Source: Candidatus Fraserbacteria bacterium (lineage in GTDB: Bacteria; Bipolaricaulota; Bipolaricaulia; RBG-16-55-9; JAJCYT01). Taken from it: 64,000 nucleotides of DNA. Below are positions 45,841 through 53,970 of this stretch, piece after piece. A program made the translations under genes and the position numbers. Where the stretch lies: the NCBI GenBank assembly GCA_029262795.1, contig JAJCYT010000031.1, positions 124,001 to 188,000 on the forward strand, written 5' to 3'. Numbering within the stretch: the first letter of the stretch is position 1; every line of letters starts with the position of its first letter. The notes under the pieces were generated by a model, which saw only the letters and a program-made list of their open reading frames with translations, was not told where the DNA came from and searched no databases.

Positions 45841-45975
45841 GGTACGGCTGGCGCGCCAGCTTGGTACGCCACTTGGGTGACGCGCGTCACTTACGGCCAG
45901 GGCAAGGGATTTTGGGCCAGAAAGCTGGACACCTGGGTGGCTGGGTTGTCATATGACTGGTCATTAATATGACAA
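45841..45975. promoter_or_regulatory. Palindrome-rich, GC-rich block upstream of the RHH gene
   Basis: Two perfect 14-bp palindromes occur, GCTGGCGCGCCAGC (45847-45860) and GTGACGCGCGTCAC (45877-45890). GGTACG is repeated at 45841 and 45863, 22 bp apart. A 9-bp inverted repeat lies at 45946-45954 and 45967-45975 (TTGTCATAT/ATATGACAA), and the left arm also forms GTCATATGAC. GC content from about 45836 to 45945 is well above the flanks. No reading frame explains it. It could be an operator array or a centromere-like site. Confidence 0.6.
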
Positions 45976-46030
45976 TTAAGTCACACTAAGGGTTGTGTAA
46001 CAATGTATCTTTTTGGTCAGCAAAATGGGT

Positions 46031-47401
46031 TTATGGAGCGTGCATATCATCACTTTGATTTAACAACCAACTGGAAATCAATTCCAGAAAGCCATCCACA
46101 AATTTCTTTGCGAGCGCTGCATATTCTTGCGGGCTGCCGGTGTTGGCAAGTTGGAACAAATGATTGGCACCTTCAAATAAATGAAAGGTGACATTTGTAT
46201 TGCCAGCCGCTTCAAAGCCGATTTCCATGCCTGCCTGATTGGACGCTGCGGGCACTTGCAAATCGAGCGAGCCAAAAATGGCCAGAATCGGGATCTGAAT
46301 TTTTTCCAGGAAAGGCATGGGATCGTATAACGTAAACGAGCGATACCAATTGGACTGAATCAAAGCCAGTTGCTGATCGATGTTGGGAATGCCTGCTTGG
46401 CGGAATCGGTCTACCAACACAGCCCAGTCTTCTTCCGCATCGGTGCTGATGGCTTGATACATAAGGTCCAGCAGTTCTAACTGCAACGCAACAGCTTCTT
46501 CGCTGGCACCTGCGGCACGCATCAGCAATTCTGACTGTTCTTTTAGCAACTGTGTGCCTGTGGTGCCCAGGCCTGCAATCATGACCATAAAGGCGACATC
46601 TGTTGATTGTGCTGCGACCATTGGGCCAACCACACCGCCTTCGCTATGGCCGACAATGCCAATTTGTTTTGGGTCAACCGATGGATGTTGTTTCAAAAAT
46701 TCAATCGCTGATATCACATCCGCCGCGCGATCATCTAAAGTGGCTTCGGCCCAATTGCCAGTAGAACCACCCACGCCACGGTCATCGTAGCGTAACACAG
46801 CGATGCCGTTTTTAGAAAGATGATCTGCAATGGCTTCAAATGTTTTGAAGCCAAAAAAATCTGAATTGCGATCCTGCGGCCCACTGCCACTGACCATCAC
46901 CACAGCGGGGTGTTGGCCTTCTACATTGGGAATGGTCATTGTGCCGGAAAATAAAACCTCATCATTGCGGAATTGGACTTCCTCAGCGCGATACAAAGGT
47001 GGGTATTGGAATGAAGATTCAAGCAATCCATCAGGCGTTCTTAAAGAGATGATGGCAGCATCGTTAGGCAATGTGAACGCTGCCTGCCAGAACAGGTTGA
47101 TGTTTAATCCACCACACACGTCATCCACTTGATTGATATTGGCTGGGCCAGAATGGACCAGCAACTCACCGCGTCCAGGTACAATGCAGTTATTTGGAAA
47201 TGAATAGCGTGTTTGGCGTGAATAATTGGGCCGTTGTACGCTCAGCGACCAGCCAGTGAGATCTACCATTTGATTGGTGATGTTGACAATGCGAATGGTT
47301 TCATCTGTGCTGACTGCTTGTACTTCCTCGATGCTTAACTGTGCTTGAGTTGCCACACTCCATGAAAGCAGCATTGCAACCAATGCGGTAAGAATTTTCA
47401 T
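46031..47401 (-). CDS. Exported lamin-tail domain/alpha-beta hydrolase fusion
   Basis: The 456-residue protein has a signal peptide (about 1-20, cut near TQAQ). A beta-sandwich follows (about 22-110) with the lamin-tail pattern IRIVNITNQMVDLTGWSL and PGRGELLVHSG, then a serine hydrolase. The hydrolase shows VVMVSGSGPQDRNSDF, RYDDRGVGGS, the nucleophile elbow GIVGHSEGGVVGP, Asp in FGSLDLQVP and His in GANHLFQLA. The nearest relatives are exported dipeptidyl or acyl hydrolases. Lamin-tail domains bring exported enzymes to cell surfaces or DNA. Start at 47401 follows GGGAAAGGG. A longer frame exists but lacks a signal peptide. Confidence 0.82.
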   Translation of the reverse strand: MKILTALVAMLLSWSVATQAQLSIEEVQAVSTDETIRIVNITNQMVDLTGWSLSVQRPNYSRQTRYSFPNNCIVPGRGELLVHSGPANINQVDDVCGGLNINLFWQAAFTLPNDAAIISLRTPDGLLESSFQYPPLYRAEEVQFRNDEVLFSGTMTIPNVEGQHPAVVMVSGSGPQDRNSDFFGFKTFEAIADHLSKNGIAVLRYDDRGVGGSTGNWAEATLDDRAADVISAIEFLKQHPSVDPKQIGIVGHSEGGVVGPMVAAQSTDVAFMVMIAGLGTTGTQLLKEQSELLMRAAGASEEAVALQLELLDLMYQAISTDAEEDWAVLVDRFRQAGIPNIDQQLALIQSNWYRSFTLYDPMPFLEKIQIPILAIFGSLDLQVPAASNQAGMEIGFEAAGNTNVTFHLFEGANHLFQLANTGSPQEYAALAKKFVDGFLELISSWLLNQSDDMHAP

Positions 47402-47476
47402 AAAACCCTTTCCCTGAGTTTTTACAGTTTGTGATTCACCCCTTTTGTGAACCAGCCATTTCATTATGTCAAAGAA

Positions 47477-47504
47477 AGAGGACCAAGGCGGACCTTGGTC
47501 CTCT
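47477..47504 (-). terminator. Terminator of the ECF sigma operon
   Basis: A perfect 12-bp stem (47477-47488 with 47493-47504, 4-base loop) is followed on the minus strand by TTCTTTGA. Next to it lies a 12-bp palindrome CCGCTTAAGCGG (47516-47527). Both stand between the propeller protein and the lamin-tail hydrolase. The other bases of this 234-base gap hold nothing I can name. Confidence 0.65.
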
Positions 47505-47635
47505 CGAAAGGGTCTCCGCTTAAGCGGGATGGAAAAAGTTGAATTCAACAGTCTTTTTCAATTTTAAACATCACGTTTTTCTATTGGCGAGATGTTTTTG
47601 ATGCGGAGTCCAAGACCCAATTTAAATCAAATTCT

Positions 47636-48820
47636 TCAATAAAAAAATTCCAAAAGTTGATCCCACCAGTTTTTTTGTTGATCTAACGAAAAGCGATAGA
47701 TGGCGGTTTTTCCATCAGCCACATCGCTAACCAGCAAGAAGTTATCGTCAGTCACTGTTAAAGCAAAGGGGCCGCCTTGTTGTAGTGGGTTGTCAATCTG
47801 GTCTGTTTTCATTTGACCACTGAAGCCGGTGGAGAACACGTCAATTCGACTGCGCTCTGTAATGAGGCCATTGTCAGGCATCAGGTGCAACACGCGTCCA
47901 CGCCCATGTTCAGCCAGGTAGAGGGATTGATCAGGCGCAAAGGCCAATCCTGCGGGATAGTTGAGGCCGCTTTTGACCACATGGGAATCACCGTTGGTTT
48001 CGATGGCAATCAGGGTGCCATCGGCAATGTGTTCAGTCACATAGGTTCGTCCATTGGTGTCCACTGCCACGCCAGTGGGATTTCTCAGGCCCGTGGTGAC
48101 CAATTTTGTCTGTGTTTGATCATTTTCCTTTTTGACGCGAAACAGACTGGATTGATTGGGGACAACCATTTCTTTACGCCAAAGGCCGACGGAAGCAATT
48201 TGTGCGCTAAACAACCCTGACAACAATTGTTCCATATCAATATCTTGAGCACTTGATCTACTGTTTGCTGCATTGATTTGTAGCGCAGGGGCTGCGGTGG
48301 TGGTTGCTGTGCTTGTCGCGGCATCTTCACTGTCGGCGACAGATGTGGCTTCATCATCAACGGGTTCTTCGGCTTCCGATTCCATGGCCACGCCTTCTGC
48401 AGCATCTGATGCAGAAGATTCAGTGGCAGCGCTGGGCTGACTCAAGGCGCCTGTGGCATCGGCTGCGACATAACCAAACCCATCTACATCGACAGGTTTG
48501 CCGGCTTCTTCATAAATGGCTTGATAAGGTAGGTTTTCACTGGTGCCCATAAAGGTGCCATCCACCCCGGATATGGCTACAGGCGAAAAGGGATTTTGTT
48601 GTTGATTCCCTAAATAAAAACCCATACCAACAGCAAAAACAAGCACTGCGAATGCGCCTACAGGTCGCATTAAAAAATTCCATGAAAGCGAGGGCTTGGT
48701 AACAACAGCTTGTGGTTGAACGCGGGTGAGTCGGGCATCCAGTTCGGGCACCATGCTGTCGATGTCTTGGGCCAGGGCGGCGCGTATTTCGGTATCGATG
48801 GGGTCGTGATGTTCGCTCAT
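47636..48820 (-). CDS. Membrane-anchored NHL/SMP-30-like propeller, probable anti-sigma partner
   Basis: The 394-residue protein has a 50-residue cytoplasmic N-terminus and one membrane helix (about 52-70). A low-complexity Ala/Ser/Glu/Thr linker follows (about 118-190), then repeated propeller strands: GLRNPTGVAVDTNGRTYVTE, GLNYPAGLAFAPDQSLYLAE and GGPFALTVTDDNFLLVSD. The start overlaps the ECF sigma gene by 4 bases, the classic position of an anti-sigma factor. The usual zinc anti-sigma motif HxxxCxxC is absent. The propeller would be the outside sensor. Function is inferred from order and topology. Confidence 0.78.
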   Translation of the reverse strand: MSEHHDPIDTEIRAALAQDIDSMVPELDARLTRVQPQAVVTKPSLSWNFLMRPVGAFAVLVFAVGMGFYLGNQQQNPFSPVAISGVDGTFMGTSENLPYQAIYEEAGKPVDVDGFGYVAADATGALSQPSAATESSASDAAEGVAMESEAEEPVDDEATSVADSEDAATSTATTTAAPALQINAANSRSSAQDIDMEQLLSGLFSAQIASVGLWRKEMVVPNQSSLFRVKKENDQTQTKLVTTGLRNPTGVAVDTNGRTYVTEHIADGTLIAIETNGDSHVVKSGLNYPAGLAFAPDQSLYLAEHGRGRVLHLMPDNGLITERSRIDVFSTGFSGQMKTDQIDNPLQQGGPFALTVTDDNFLLVSDVADGKTAIYRFSLDQQKNWWDQLLEFFY

Positions 48821-49374
48821 GCTGGGCTTCCTTCAAGTATGGTTTTTAACTGCTGCTTGGCACGATTCAGGCGGCTGGCCACGGTCCCGCGTTTGACGGG
48901 TGTGCCTTCCATTTCACTTAACGTTTCTGCAATTTCGTCATAGTCCATTTGTTCATAGTAGCGCAGGATCAATGGGATCCGATATGTTTCATCCAGTTGA
49001 TCAATCGCTTCGCGCATGGCATCCTGACGTGCGTCTTTTTCTACAATTTCATCCACGCCAGGTGTGCTAAATGTGTGCTTGTTGCCTGCCATCCATTTCT
49101 TGAGCCACGCCTGGCCGCGTTTTTTCTTGCGTAACATATCTTTGCAGGTGTTGGCTGCAATCGTGTACAGCCAGGCCCGCACATTGCCGGAGGTCTGGAC
49201 GCGGTGTGAGTATTTAAAGGCTTTTACAAAGGCCTCTTCTGCTGCATCCAATGCGTCTTCGCGGTTGCGCAAATACCCTAGGCACAATCCAATCACGCCT
49301 CTTTTGTACTCTTGGTATAGCTCTTCCCAGGCTCTCTCGTCGCCTTGAGAAAGACGCTCTGCCAAATTATCCAC
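48817..49374 (-). CDS. ECF-type RNA polymerase sigma factor
   Basis: The 185-residue sigma factor has region 2 (YQEYKRGVIGLCLGYLRNRE, DALDAAEEAFVKAF, RAWLYTIAANTCKDMLRKKK) and region 4 (LDETYRIPLILRYYEQMDYD, VASRLNRAKQQLK), with an acidic linker between. I chose the GTG at 49374, with AAAGGG 5 bases before it, over a GTG six codons upstream that would sit on the predicted start of transcription. The propeller protein overlaps it downstream. Confidence 0.92.
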   Translation of the reverse strand: MDNLAERLSQGDERAWEELYQEYKRGVIGLCLGYLRNREDALDAAEEAFVKAFKYSHRVQTSGNVRAWLYTIAANTCKDMLRKKKRGQAWLKKWMAGNKHTFSTPGVDEIVEKDARQDAMREAIDQLDETYRIPLILRYYEQMDYDEIAETLSEMEGTPVKRGTVASRLNRAKQQLKTILEGSPA

Positions 49375-49393
49375 AAATACCCTTTCAAACACT

Positions 49394-49420
49394 TATACGC
49401 CGAAGTTGCCAAAAGTTTCC
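49394..49420 (-). promoter_or_regulatory. ECF-type promoter of the sigma operon (probable autoregulation)
   Basis: On the minus strand GGAAAC (49420-49415), a 15-bp spacer and CGTATA (49399-49394) match the GGAAC...CGT style of ECF promoters. The predicted start of transcription lies 10-15 bases before the sigma-factor GTG. Most ECF factors activate their own operon from such a site. Confidence 0.6.
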
Positions 49421-49584
49421 CAATATGATCTTAATTTTCGCTTATTGAGATTAAATCCAGTTTGTTGGCGGCCCTTACTTACCCAATCTATAATCTACGC
49501 ATACGGCGTGTCAATGAAATCATTATTACTGTGATTGAAGCAAAGGACAAATCGTTACATCTGCGCCAGTGAAGGAATGGGCCC

Positions 49585-50766
49585 ATGAGTATCGAAAAAA
49601 CAAAGCGAAAGTTTGGGATGGCCAGCGAACAGGAAATCCTGGATGGCAGAGTGACAGACGTTTATTTTGAAAGAACCCACCAAATTCTTGAAGCAAAAAA
49701 TATCAGCAAGCGCGTCAAAATGGAGATTCGTCTTAAGAGTTTGCCGAATCAATGGACCTGGGGTGTGTTAAGTGGGATCGAAGAAGGACTCAACTTTCTG
49801 GAAGGTCATCCGCTCAATGTGTGGGCATTGCCTGAAGGCACCTTGTTTCGATCACAGGAACCCGTGATGGTAATTGAAGCCAATTATGAAGATTTCGATA
49901 AATTGGAAACTTCTTTGCTCGGTTTCCTGTGTCATGCCAGTGGGATTGCCACGAAGGCGGCGCGTTCGGTCATTGCTGCGGATGGGCGACCTGTGGCCAG
50001 CTTTGGTGCCCGTCGCGCTCATCCTGCCATTTCGCCAATGATTGAACGGTCTGCGTTTATTGGGGGCTGCAATGGGGTATCAACGGTATTGGCGGCAGAT
50101 TATTTGGGTGTCAAACCAGTTGGTACCATCCCGCATGCGTTGATTTTATTGGTTGAAGATTCCAGTAAAGCTGTCTCCATGTTTGATGAGGTGATTGATT
50201 CTTCTGTGCCGCGAGTGGTGCTGGTAGACACGTTTGGCGATGAAAAATTTGAAGCACTGGCCAATGCAAACATGTTGGGCGAAAAGCTTTATGCTGTTCG
50301 CCTGGACACCCCATCATCACGCCGTGGGAATATGTTGGAAATAGCACGGGAAGTTCGCTGGGAATTGGATATTCATGGCCATAATCATGTCAAAATCTTT
50401 ATCACCGGTGGCTTGGATGAAGACACGATTCCGCCTCTGAATGAAGTGGCCGATGCGTATGGCGTTGGCACCTCTATCTGTAATGCCAGGGTGTTTGATT
50501 TTGGTTTGGATATTATCGAGATTGAAGGCAGGCCAGTGTCGAAGCGCGGTAAGTTTTCTGGAACAAAACAACTTTATATCTGCCCTCAATGCGGCGAACG
50601 TTTGGTCAAGCTTTGGGATGATGAAAATGCGATTTGTCCAAACGATGGCCAAAAAGCGCTGCCTCAATTGGAGCAAGTGATGGATCAGGGCAAATTGTTG
50701 ATTGACCTCCCTACACCCCAGGAGATTCAAGCATTTGTTTTAAAGCACCTTCCTAAAACACTTTAA
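49585..50766 (+). CDS. pncB: Nicotinate phosphoribosyltransferase, archaeal-like with zinc ribbon
   Basis: The 393-residue enzyme makes nicotinate mononucleotide from nicotinate and PRPP. It has an N-terminal LDGRVTDVYFERTHQIL, the barrel FGARRAHPAISPMIERSAFI with the catalytic His, SGGLDEDTI-like ITGGLDEDTIPPL, and GVGTSICNARVFDFG. The C-terminus holds a zinc ribbon CPQCGERLVKLWDDENAICP, two CxxC-type pairs seen in the archaeal and some bacterial forms. The upstream ribosome site is weak. It is divergent from the ECF sigma gene. Confidence 0.9.
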   Translation: MSIEKTKRKFGMASEQEILDGRVTDVYFERTHQILEAKNISKRVKMEIRLKSLPNQWTWGVLSGIEEGLNFLEGHPLNVWALPEGTLFRSQEPVMVIEANYEDFDKLETSLLGFLCHASGIATKAARSVIAADGRPVASFGARRAHPAISPMIERSAFIGGCNGVSTVLAADYLGVKPVGTIPHALILLVEDSSKAVSMFDEVIDSSVPRVVLVDTFGDEKFEALANANMLGEKLYAVRLDTPSSRRGNMLEIAREVRWELDIHGHNHVKIFITGGLDEDTIPPLNEVADAYGVGTSICNARVFDFGLDIIEIEGRPVSKRGKFSGTKQLYICPQCGERLVKLWDDENAICPNDGQKALPQLEQVMDQGKLLIDLPTPQEIQAFVLKHLPKTL

Positions 50767-50848
50767 ATTTTTTCAATGGAAATCGATCCGTAGTTCAGAA
50801 CTTACTTTCAATGGTCAATCGTAGCCCTCTTTCGATTTTGAAAGGGTC

Positions 50849-50866
50849 CCCCTTAGAACCAAGGGG
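50849..50866. terminator. Weak bidirectional hairpin between convergent genes
   Basis: CCCCTT (50849-50854) and AAGGGG (50861-50866) form a 6-bp stem in the 139-base gap between the convergent pncB and PrsW genes. A smaller CTTTC/GAAAG hairpin precedes it. There is no clear T-run on either side. Confidence 0.35.
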
Positions 50867-50905
50867 TGGATTGAAGCCTTTTATCCCAAAAAAATTTAAA
50901 TTTTT

Positions 50906-51679
50906 CTATGAATGTTTTCCTTCATTTTGCCGTTCCGGATGATGCGGTGAGATTTCGTGGACGTGGACCAGTTTTTTCCTCAAACGCAGAGCGAGGAAAC
51001 CGACTAAAACCATCACACCGATGAGGCCCCAGGTGAAGGTCATGGCAAGGAAGTTGAACAAGCCGTGGGCGATCATGGAGAAGAACAGGCCACGTTGGAT
51101 CAACTTTTCACCTTTGACGGGGTCCATGAATTTGGCCAGCCCCATAGGATAACTCCAGAGAGAAGCGAACAGCATGTGAGCGGGAACAGACAACAAAGCT
51201 CGTAAGAAAAAGGTGGAAGCGAGTTCGTTATCCAATTGAGCTGAGAATAAATAACCGACATTTTCCAGGGCGGCAAATCCTAATGCTGAAGCCGCGCCGT
51301 AGACCATGCCGTCCATGGGTTCGTTGAATTCTGGATGACCATAGACTTTCCAGCGGACCACAAAATATTTACAAAACTCTTCAGCGGGACCAACCACCAA
51401 GAACATGAGCAAGGCGATATAAAGCGTACGGCTTTGTGATAAGGAATCGGCAACAAATGCGGTGACAATGGGCGTGCCGATCAGTTCTAGAATGATTGCA
51501 GGGATGGTGGACGCCATGCCCCAAAGGAAAATACGGAACACCATCATGCGAGGCTCGGGTTCCCATTTATCACGTTCGTACATGAACCAAAGCCAGAAAA
51601 TACCAGGAGCCATGCCCAATAAAAATACCATGAAGAAGGTGATTTGATTGGGAGCCATGTCTAGAGAAAAAGGAGCCAT
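50906..51679 (-). CDS. PrsW-family intramembrane metalloprotease
   Basis: The 257-residue membrane protein has about seven hydrophobic segments and the PrsW motif set: the Glu-Glu pair in VGPAEEFCKYFVVR, the second motif GFAALENVGYLFSA, and the His motif AHMLFASLWSYPMG. A KWEPEPR stretch follows the first helix, as in relatives. PrsW in Bacillus cleaves the anti-sigma factor RsiW. An ECF sigma gene and its membrane partner lie 1.5-3 kb away, so a functional link is possible but only inferred. A second start at MAPNQ, seven codons in, is equally possible. Confidence 0.88.
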   Translation of the reverse strand: MAPFSLDMAPNQITFFMVFLLGMAPGIFWLWFMYERDKWEPEPRMMVFRIFLWGMASTIPAIILELIGTPIVTAFVADSLSQSRTLYIALLMFLVVGPAEEFCKYFVVRWKVYGHPEFNEPMDGMVYGAASALGFAALENVGYLFSAQLDNELASTFFLRALLSVPAHMLFASLWSYPMGLAKFMDPVKGEKLIQRGLFFSMIAHGLFNFLAMTFTWGLIGVMVLVGFLALRLRKKLVHVHEISPHHPERQNEGKHS

Positions 51680-51723
51680 GTGCTCATTTAAAATCTTTAT
51701 TTATCATTTGTCAATTCTGGAGA

Positions 51724-53655
51724 TTAAGCTCGGAAAAGATTTTTCAACAAAAACAACACATTGGCGGGACGTTCAGCAAGGCGACGCATGAAGTACGGGT
51801 ACCATTGCGTGCCGTAGGTGACGTAAACACGTACCTGATGGCCGGCCTCCGCAAGCTTTTGTTGCAAATCACGGCGGATGCCGTAAAGCATTTGGAATTC
51901 GTAATGATCGGTGGATATTTTTTCCTGTTGAACCAAATCACACACCCAGCGCAACACCTTTTCATCGTGAGAGGCGATGGAGGTATAAACACCATTTTGA
52001 AGTGCTTCGGGAGAAAGTGATTGTTGAATGAGTTGCGCATATGCCTTATCTACATCACTTTTTTGCTGGAATGCGATATTTTCAGGTTCCAGATAAGCAC
52101 CTTTGACCAAGCGAACTGGTGCGCCCATTTTGATCAATTGTTCCAGGTCGTCAAAGGTTCGCATCAAATTGGCCTGGAGGACGGTGCCCACCTGCTGTCC
52201 ATATTGCTGATGATATTTGGCAAACAATTCCAGCGTGGTTTGAGTGTATGGAGAATCTTCCATGTCGATGCAGATTTTGGTGTTGCTGGTTTGGGCGTAA
52301 GCCAGAATCTTGGTTAGTTCGGCATCACAAACATCTTTACCGAGGGACAGACCGATTTGGGTCGGCTTAATCGACACAGTGGTGTCCACGCCGGATTGGC
52401 CGATGGCATCGAGCAAGTTCAAATATTTGTCCGACGTTTGTCTGGCAATGAGAAGATCTTCCGTGTGTTCGCCCAGGTGGTTGACAGTTGCTTGAATATT
52501 GTTTTGGTTCAGTTGCCGCACCACTTCGATGGCTTCTGGAAATGTTTCTCCAGCGACAAATCGTTGCACCAGTTTTTTTGCGATGGGCCAGGATGAAAAC
52601 GCCTTTTGTGCTTGTTCATTTTCGGACAAAGCAAGGAACATCAGTTTTAAAGGTGGGGTAGACGTGTTTTTGGATGTTGTAGTATTGTCCTGCTTAGGTG
52701 CAGTCGGTATAAAATCTTCATGAATTGCTTTGCTTTGTGTCTGGCCCAATATTTTTTGGCGGTCATGGATTCTCTCGATGAATTGATGCAGTTTTTCTTC
52801 ATCAAACCCTTTGCCCTGCCACTGGTTGTTGAGGTCAAACTGACGACTGCCAATGCGAATCATCAGGCGATTGTTTTCCATCCATAGGTTGACCTGATTG
52901 AGTGGGTGTTCAATCCCGATACCAAGTTTGCCCAAGGCTTTGTCGATGAGTTCAGGCAGCCAATCATCCATTTTTTGAAACAGCCAGCCAACGCCTGTAG
53001 GTAAGGTGGATTTTTCACCACTGAGTTTGTCACGCAACGCATCGAGTTCCTGGCGCACGTATTTGCCGAGTTCGATCACCAGTTTATCATCATGGGTGAT
53101 GATTAAATTTAACGTTTGATCTTGAGTGGTCAATCGCATCGATTCTTTGCGCCAGATAATTTCATATAAAAGCACTTCGCCAATGCCTTTGATATCGCGT
53201 TCGCCAATGGTCATCCACTCCTGAGTAGAAGGATCGAGCTTTTCACGAATTGCATTGGAAACCACGATTTGACCGGAGCGTGCTTCATCGGCCAAACGCT
53301 TGGTGAAGTTGACGGCCAAGCCAAACAGATCGTCGTCTTCTTCAATCACTTCGCCGTGATGAATGCCTACACCAACCAGCAAAGGGGTGCTGGGATGGTT
53401 TTGCGTATGCGTGTTTGCATGGCTTTGCAAATCAATTGCAGCCGACACTGCATCAGACGCATTTTTAAAGCGAGCCATAGCCCCATCGCCATAGGTTTTA
53501 ATAAGTTGGCCCTGATAGGTTTCACAGGCATCCTGCACCATTTGGTTGTGAAGCTGCAACAAATTAAATGCCTGTTGATCGCCACGCTTGGCCGTGAACT
53601 CTGTAAAATCACGGATGTCGCTGAACAAAACATTGGTGTTGGCTTGGGCACCCAT
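51724..53655 (-). CDS. Class III adenylate cyclase domain fused to proline dehydrogenase
   Basis: The 643-residue protein has two catalytic parts. Residues about 5-165 are a class III nucleotide cyclase: metal Asp13 (FSDIRDFTEF) and Asp57 (YGDG), adenine-selecting Lys53 and Asp109, and transition-state Asn116/Arg120 in LAVNFTKRLADEA. All key residues for cAMP synthesis are present. Residues about 175-330 are an unassigned helical linker. From about 350 to the end is a flavin proline dehydrogenase barrel: VSIKPTQIGLSLG, CIDMEDSPYTQTTLELF, LQANLMRTFDDLEQL, RLVKGAYLEPEN, TSIASHDEKVL, FQMLYGIRRDLQQ and the C-terminal RRLAERPANVLFLLKNLF. AAGGAG precedes the ATG at 53655. No P5C dehydrogenase domain is attached. 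Confidence 0.9.
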   Translation of the reverse strand: MGAQANTNVLFSDIRDFTEFTAKRGDQQAFNLLQLHNQMVQDACETYQGQLIKTYGDGAMARFKNASDAVSAAIDLQSHANTHTQNHPSTPLLVGVGIHHGEVIEEDDDLFGLAVNFTKRLADEARSGQIVVSNAIREKLDPSTQEWMTIGERDIKGIGEVLLYEIIWRKESMRLTTQDQTLNLIITHDDKLVIELGKYVRQELDALRDKLSGEKSTLPTGVGWLFQKMDDWLPELIDKALGKLGIGIEHPLNQVNLWMENNRLMIRIGSRQFDLNNQWQGKGFDEEKLHQFIERIHDRQKILGQTQSKAIHEDFIPTAPKQDNTTTSKNTSTPPLKLMFLALSENEQAQKAFSSWPIAKKLVQRFVAGETFPEAIEVVRQLNQNNIQATVNHLGEHTEDLLIARQTSDKYLNLLDAIGQSGVDTTVSIKPTQIGLSLGKDVCDAELTKILAYAQTSNTKICIDMEDSPYTQTTLELFAKYHQQYGQQVGTVLQANLMRTFDDLEQLIKMGAPVRLVKGAYLEPENIAFQQKSDVDKAYAQLIQQSLSPEALQNGVYTSIASHDEKVLRWVCDLVQQEKISTDHYEFQMLYGIRRDLQQKLAEAGHQVRVYVTYGTQWYPYFMRRLAERPANVLFLLKNLFRA

Positions 53656-53742
53656 GCAGGCTCCTTATTGAAGATGTGTTCATAAGTATATAGAACGCGA
53701 AAACGGAAAACACATGGTCTGTGAAAATGGAAGGATTTGTCG

Positions 53743-53771
53743 TTGACAAGGCAATAATCCACAGCTATAGT
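53743..53771 (+). promoter_or_regulatory. Promoter of the tRNA gene
   Basis: TTGACA (53743-53748), a 17-bp spacer and TATAGT (53766-53771) give a nearly perfect sigma-70 promoter. Transcription would begin near 53778, about 12 bases before the mature tRNA. Confidence 0.88.
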
Positions 53772-53789
53772 AGCCATAGTTATTCAAAA

Positions 53790-53861
53790 GGGCCCATAGC
53801 TCAGCGGCAGAGCATCCGGCTCATAACCGGCGGGTCGCAGGTTCGATCCCTGCTGGGCCCA
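53790..53861 (+). tRNA. tRNA with CAT anticodon (elongator Met, or Ile2)
   Basis: The 72-base cloverleaf has a 7-bp acceptor stem (GGGCCCA with TGGGCCC) and discriminator A. The D arm is GCTC/GAGC, the anticodon loop is CTCATAA with CAT at 53822-53824, and the T arm is GCAGG-TTCGATC-CCTGC. The 3' CCA is not encoded. A paired first acceptor base rules out the initiator tRNA. Elongator methionine and the lysidine-modified isoleucine tRNA cannot be separated by eye. Confidence 0.93.
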
Positions 53862-53970
53862 CACCTTTTCTTCAAAGTTGAATATTTTTAACATCTCTTT
53901 TTCAATCATTCGCAATTGAGTTTCGGTTTCAGGTAGTCTTTAGGCACTTTGACCTGTTATGGAGGGCAGC

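Noticed and set aside
45841-45975. CRISPR array or tRNA-like gene in the palindrome block
   Set aside because: There are no regularly spaced identical repeats and no cloverleaf; the palindromes differ from each other.
53790-53861. Initiator tRNA-fMet
   Set aside because: The first acceptor position is paired (G-C) and the anticodon stem lacks three consecutive G-C pairs typical of initiators.
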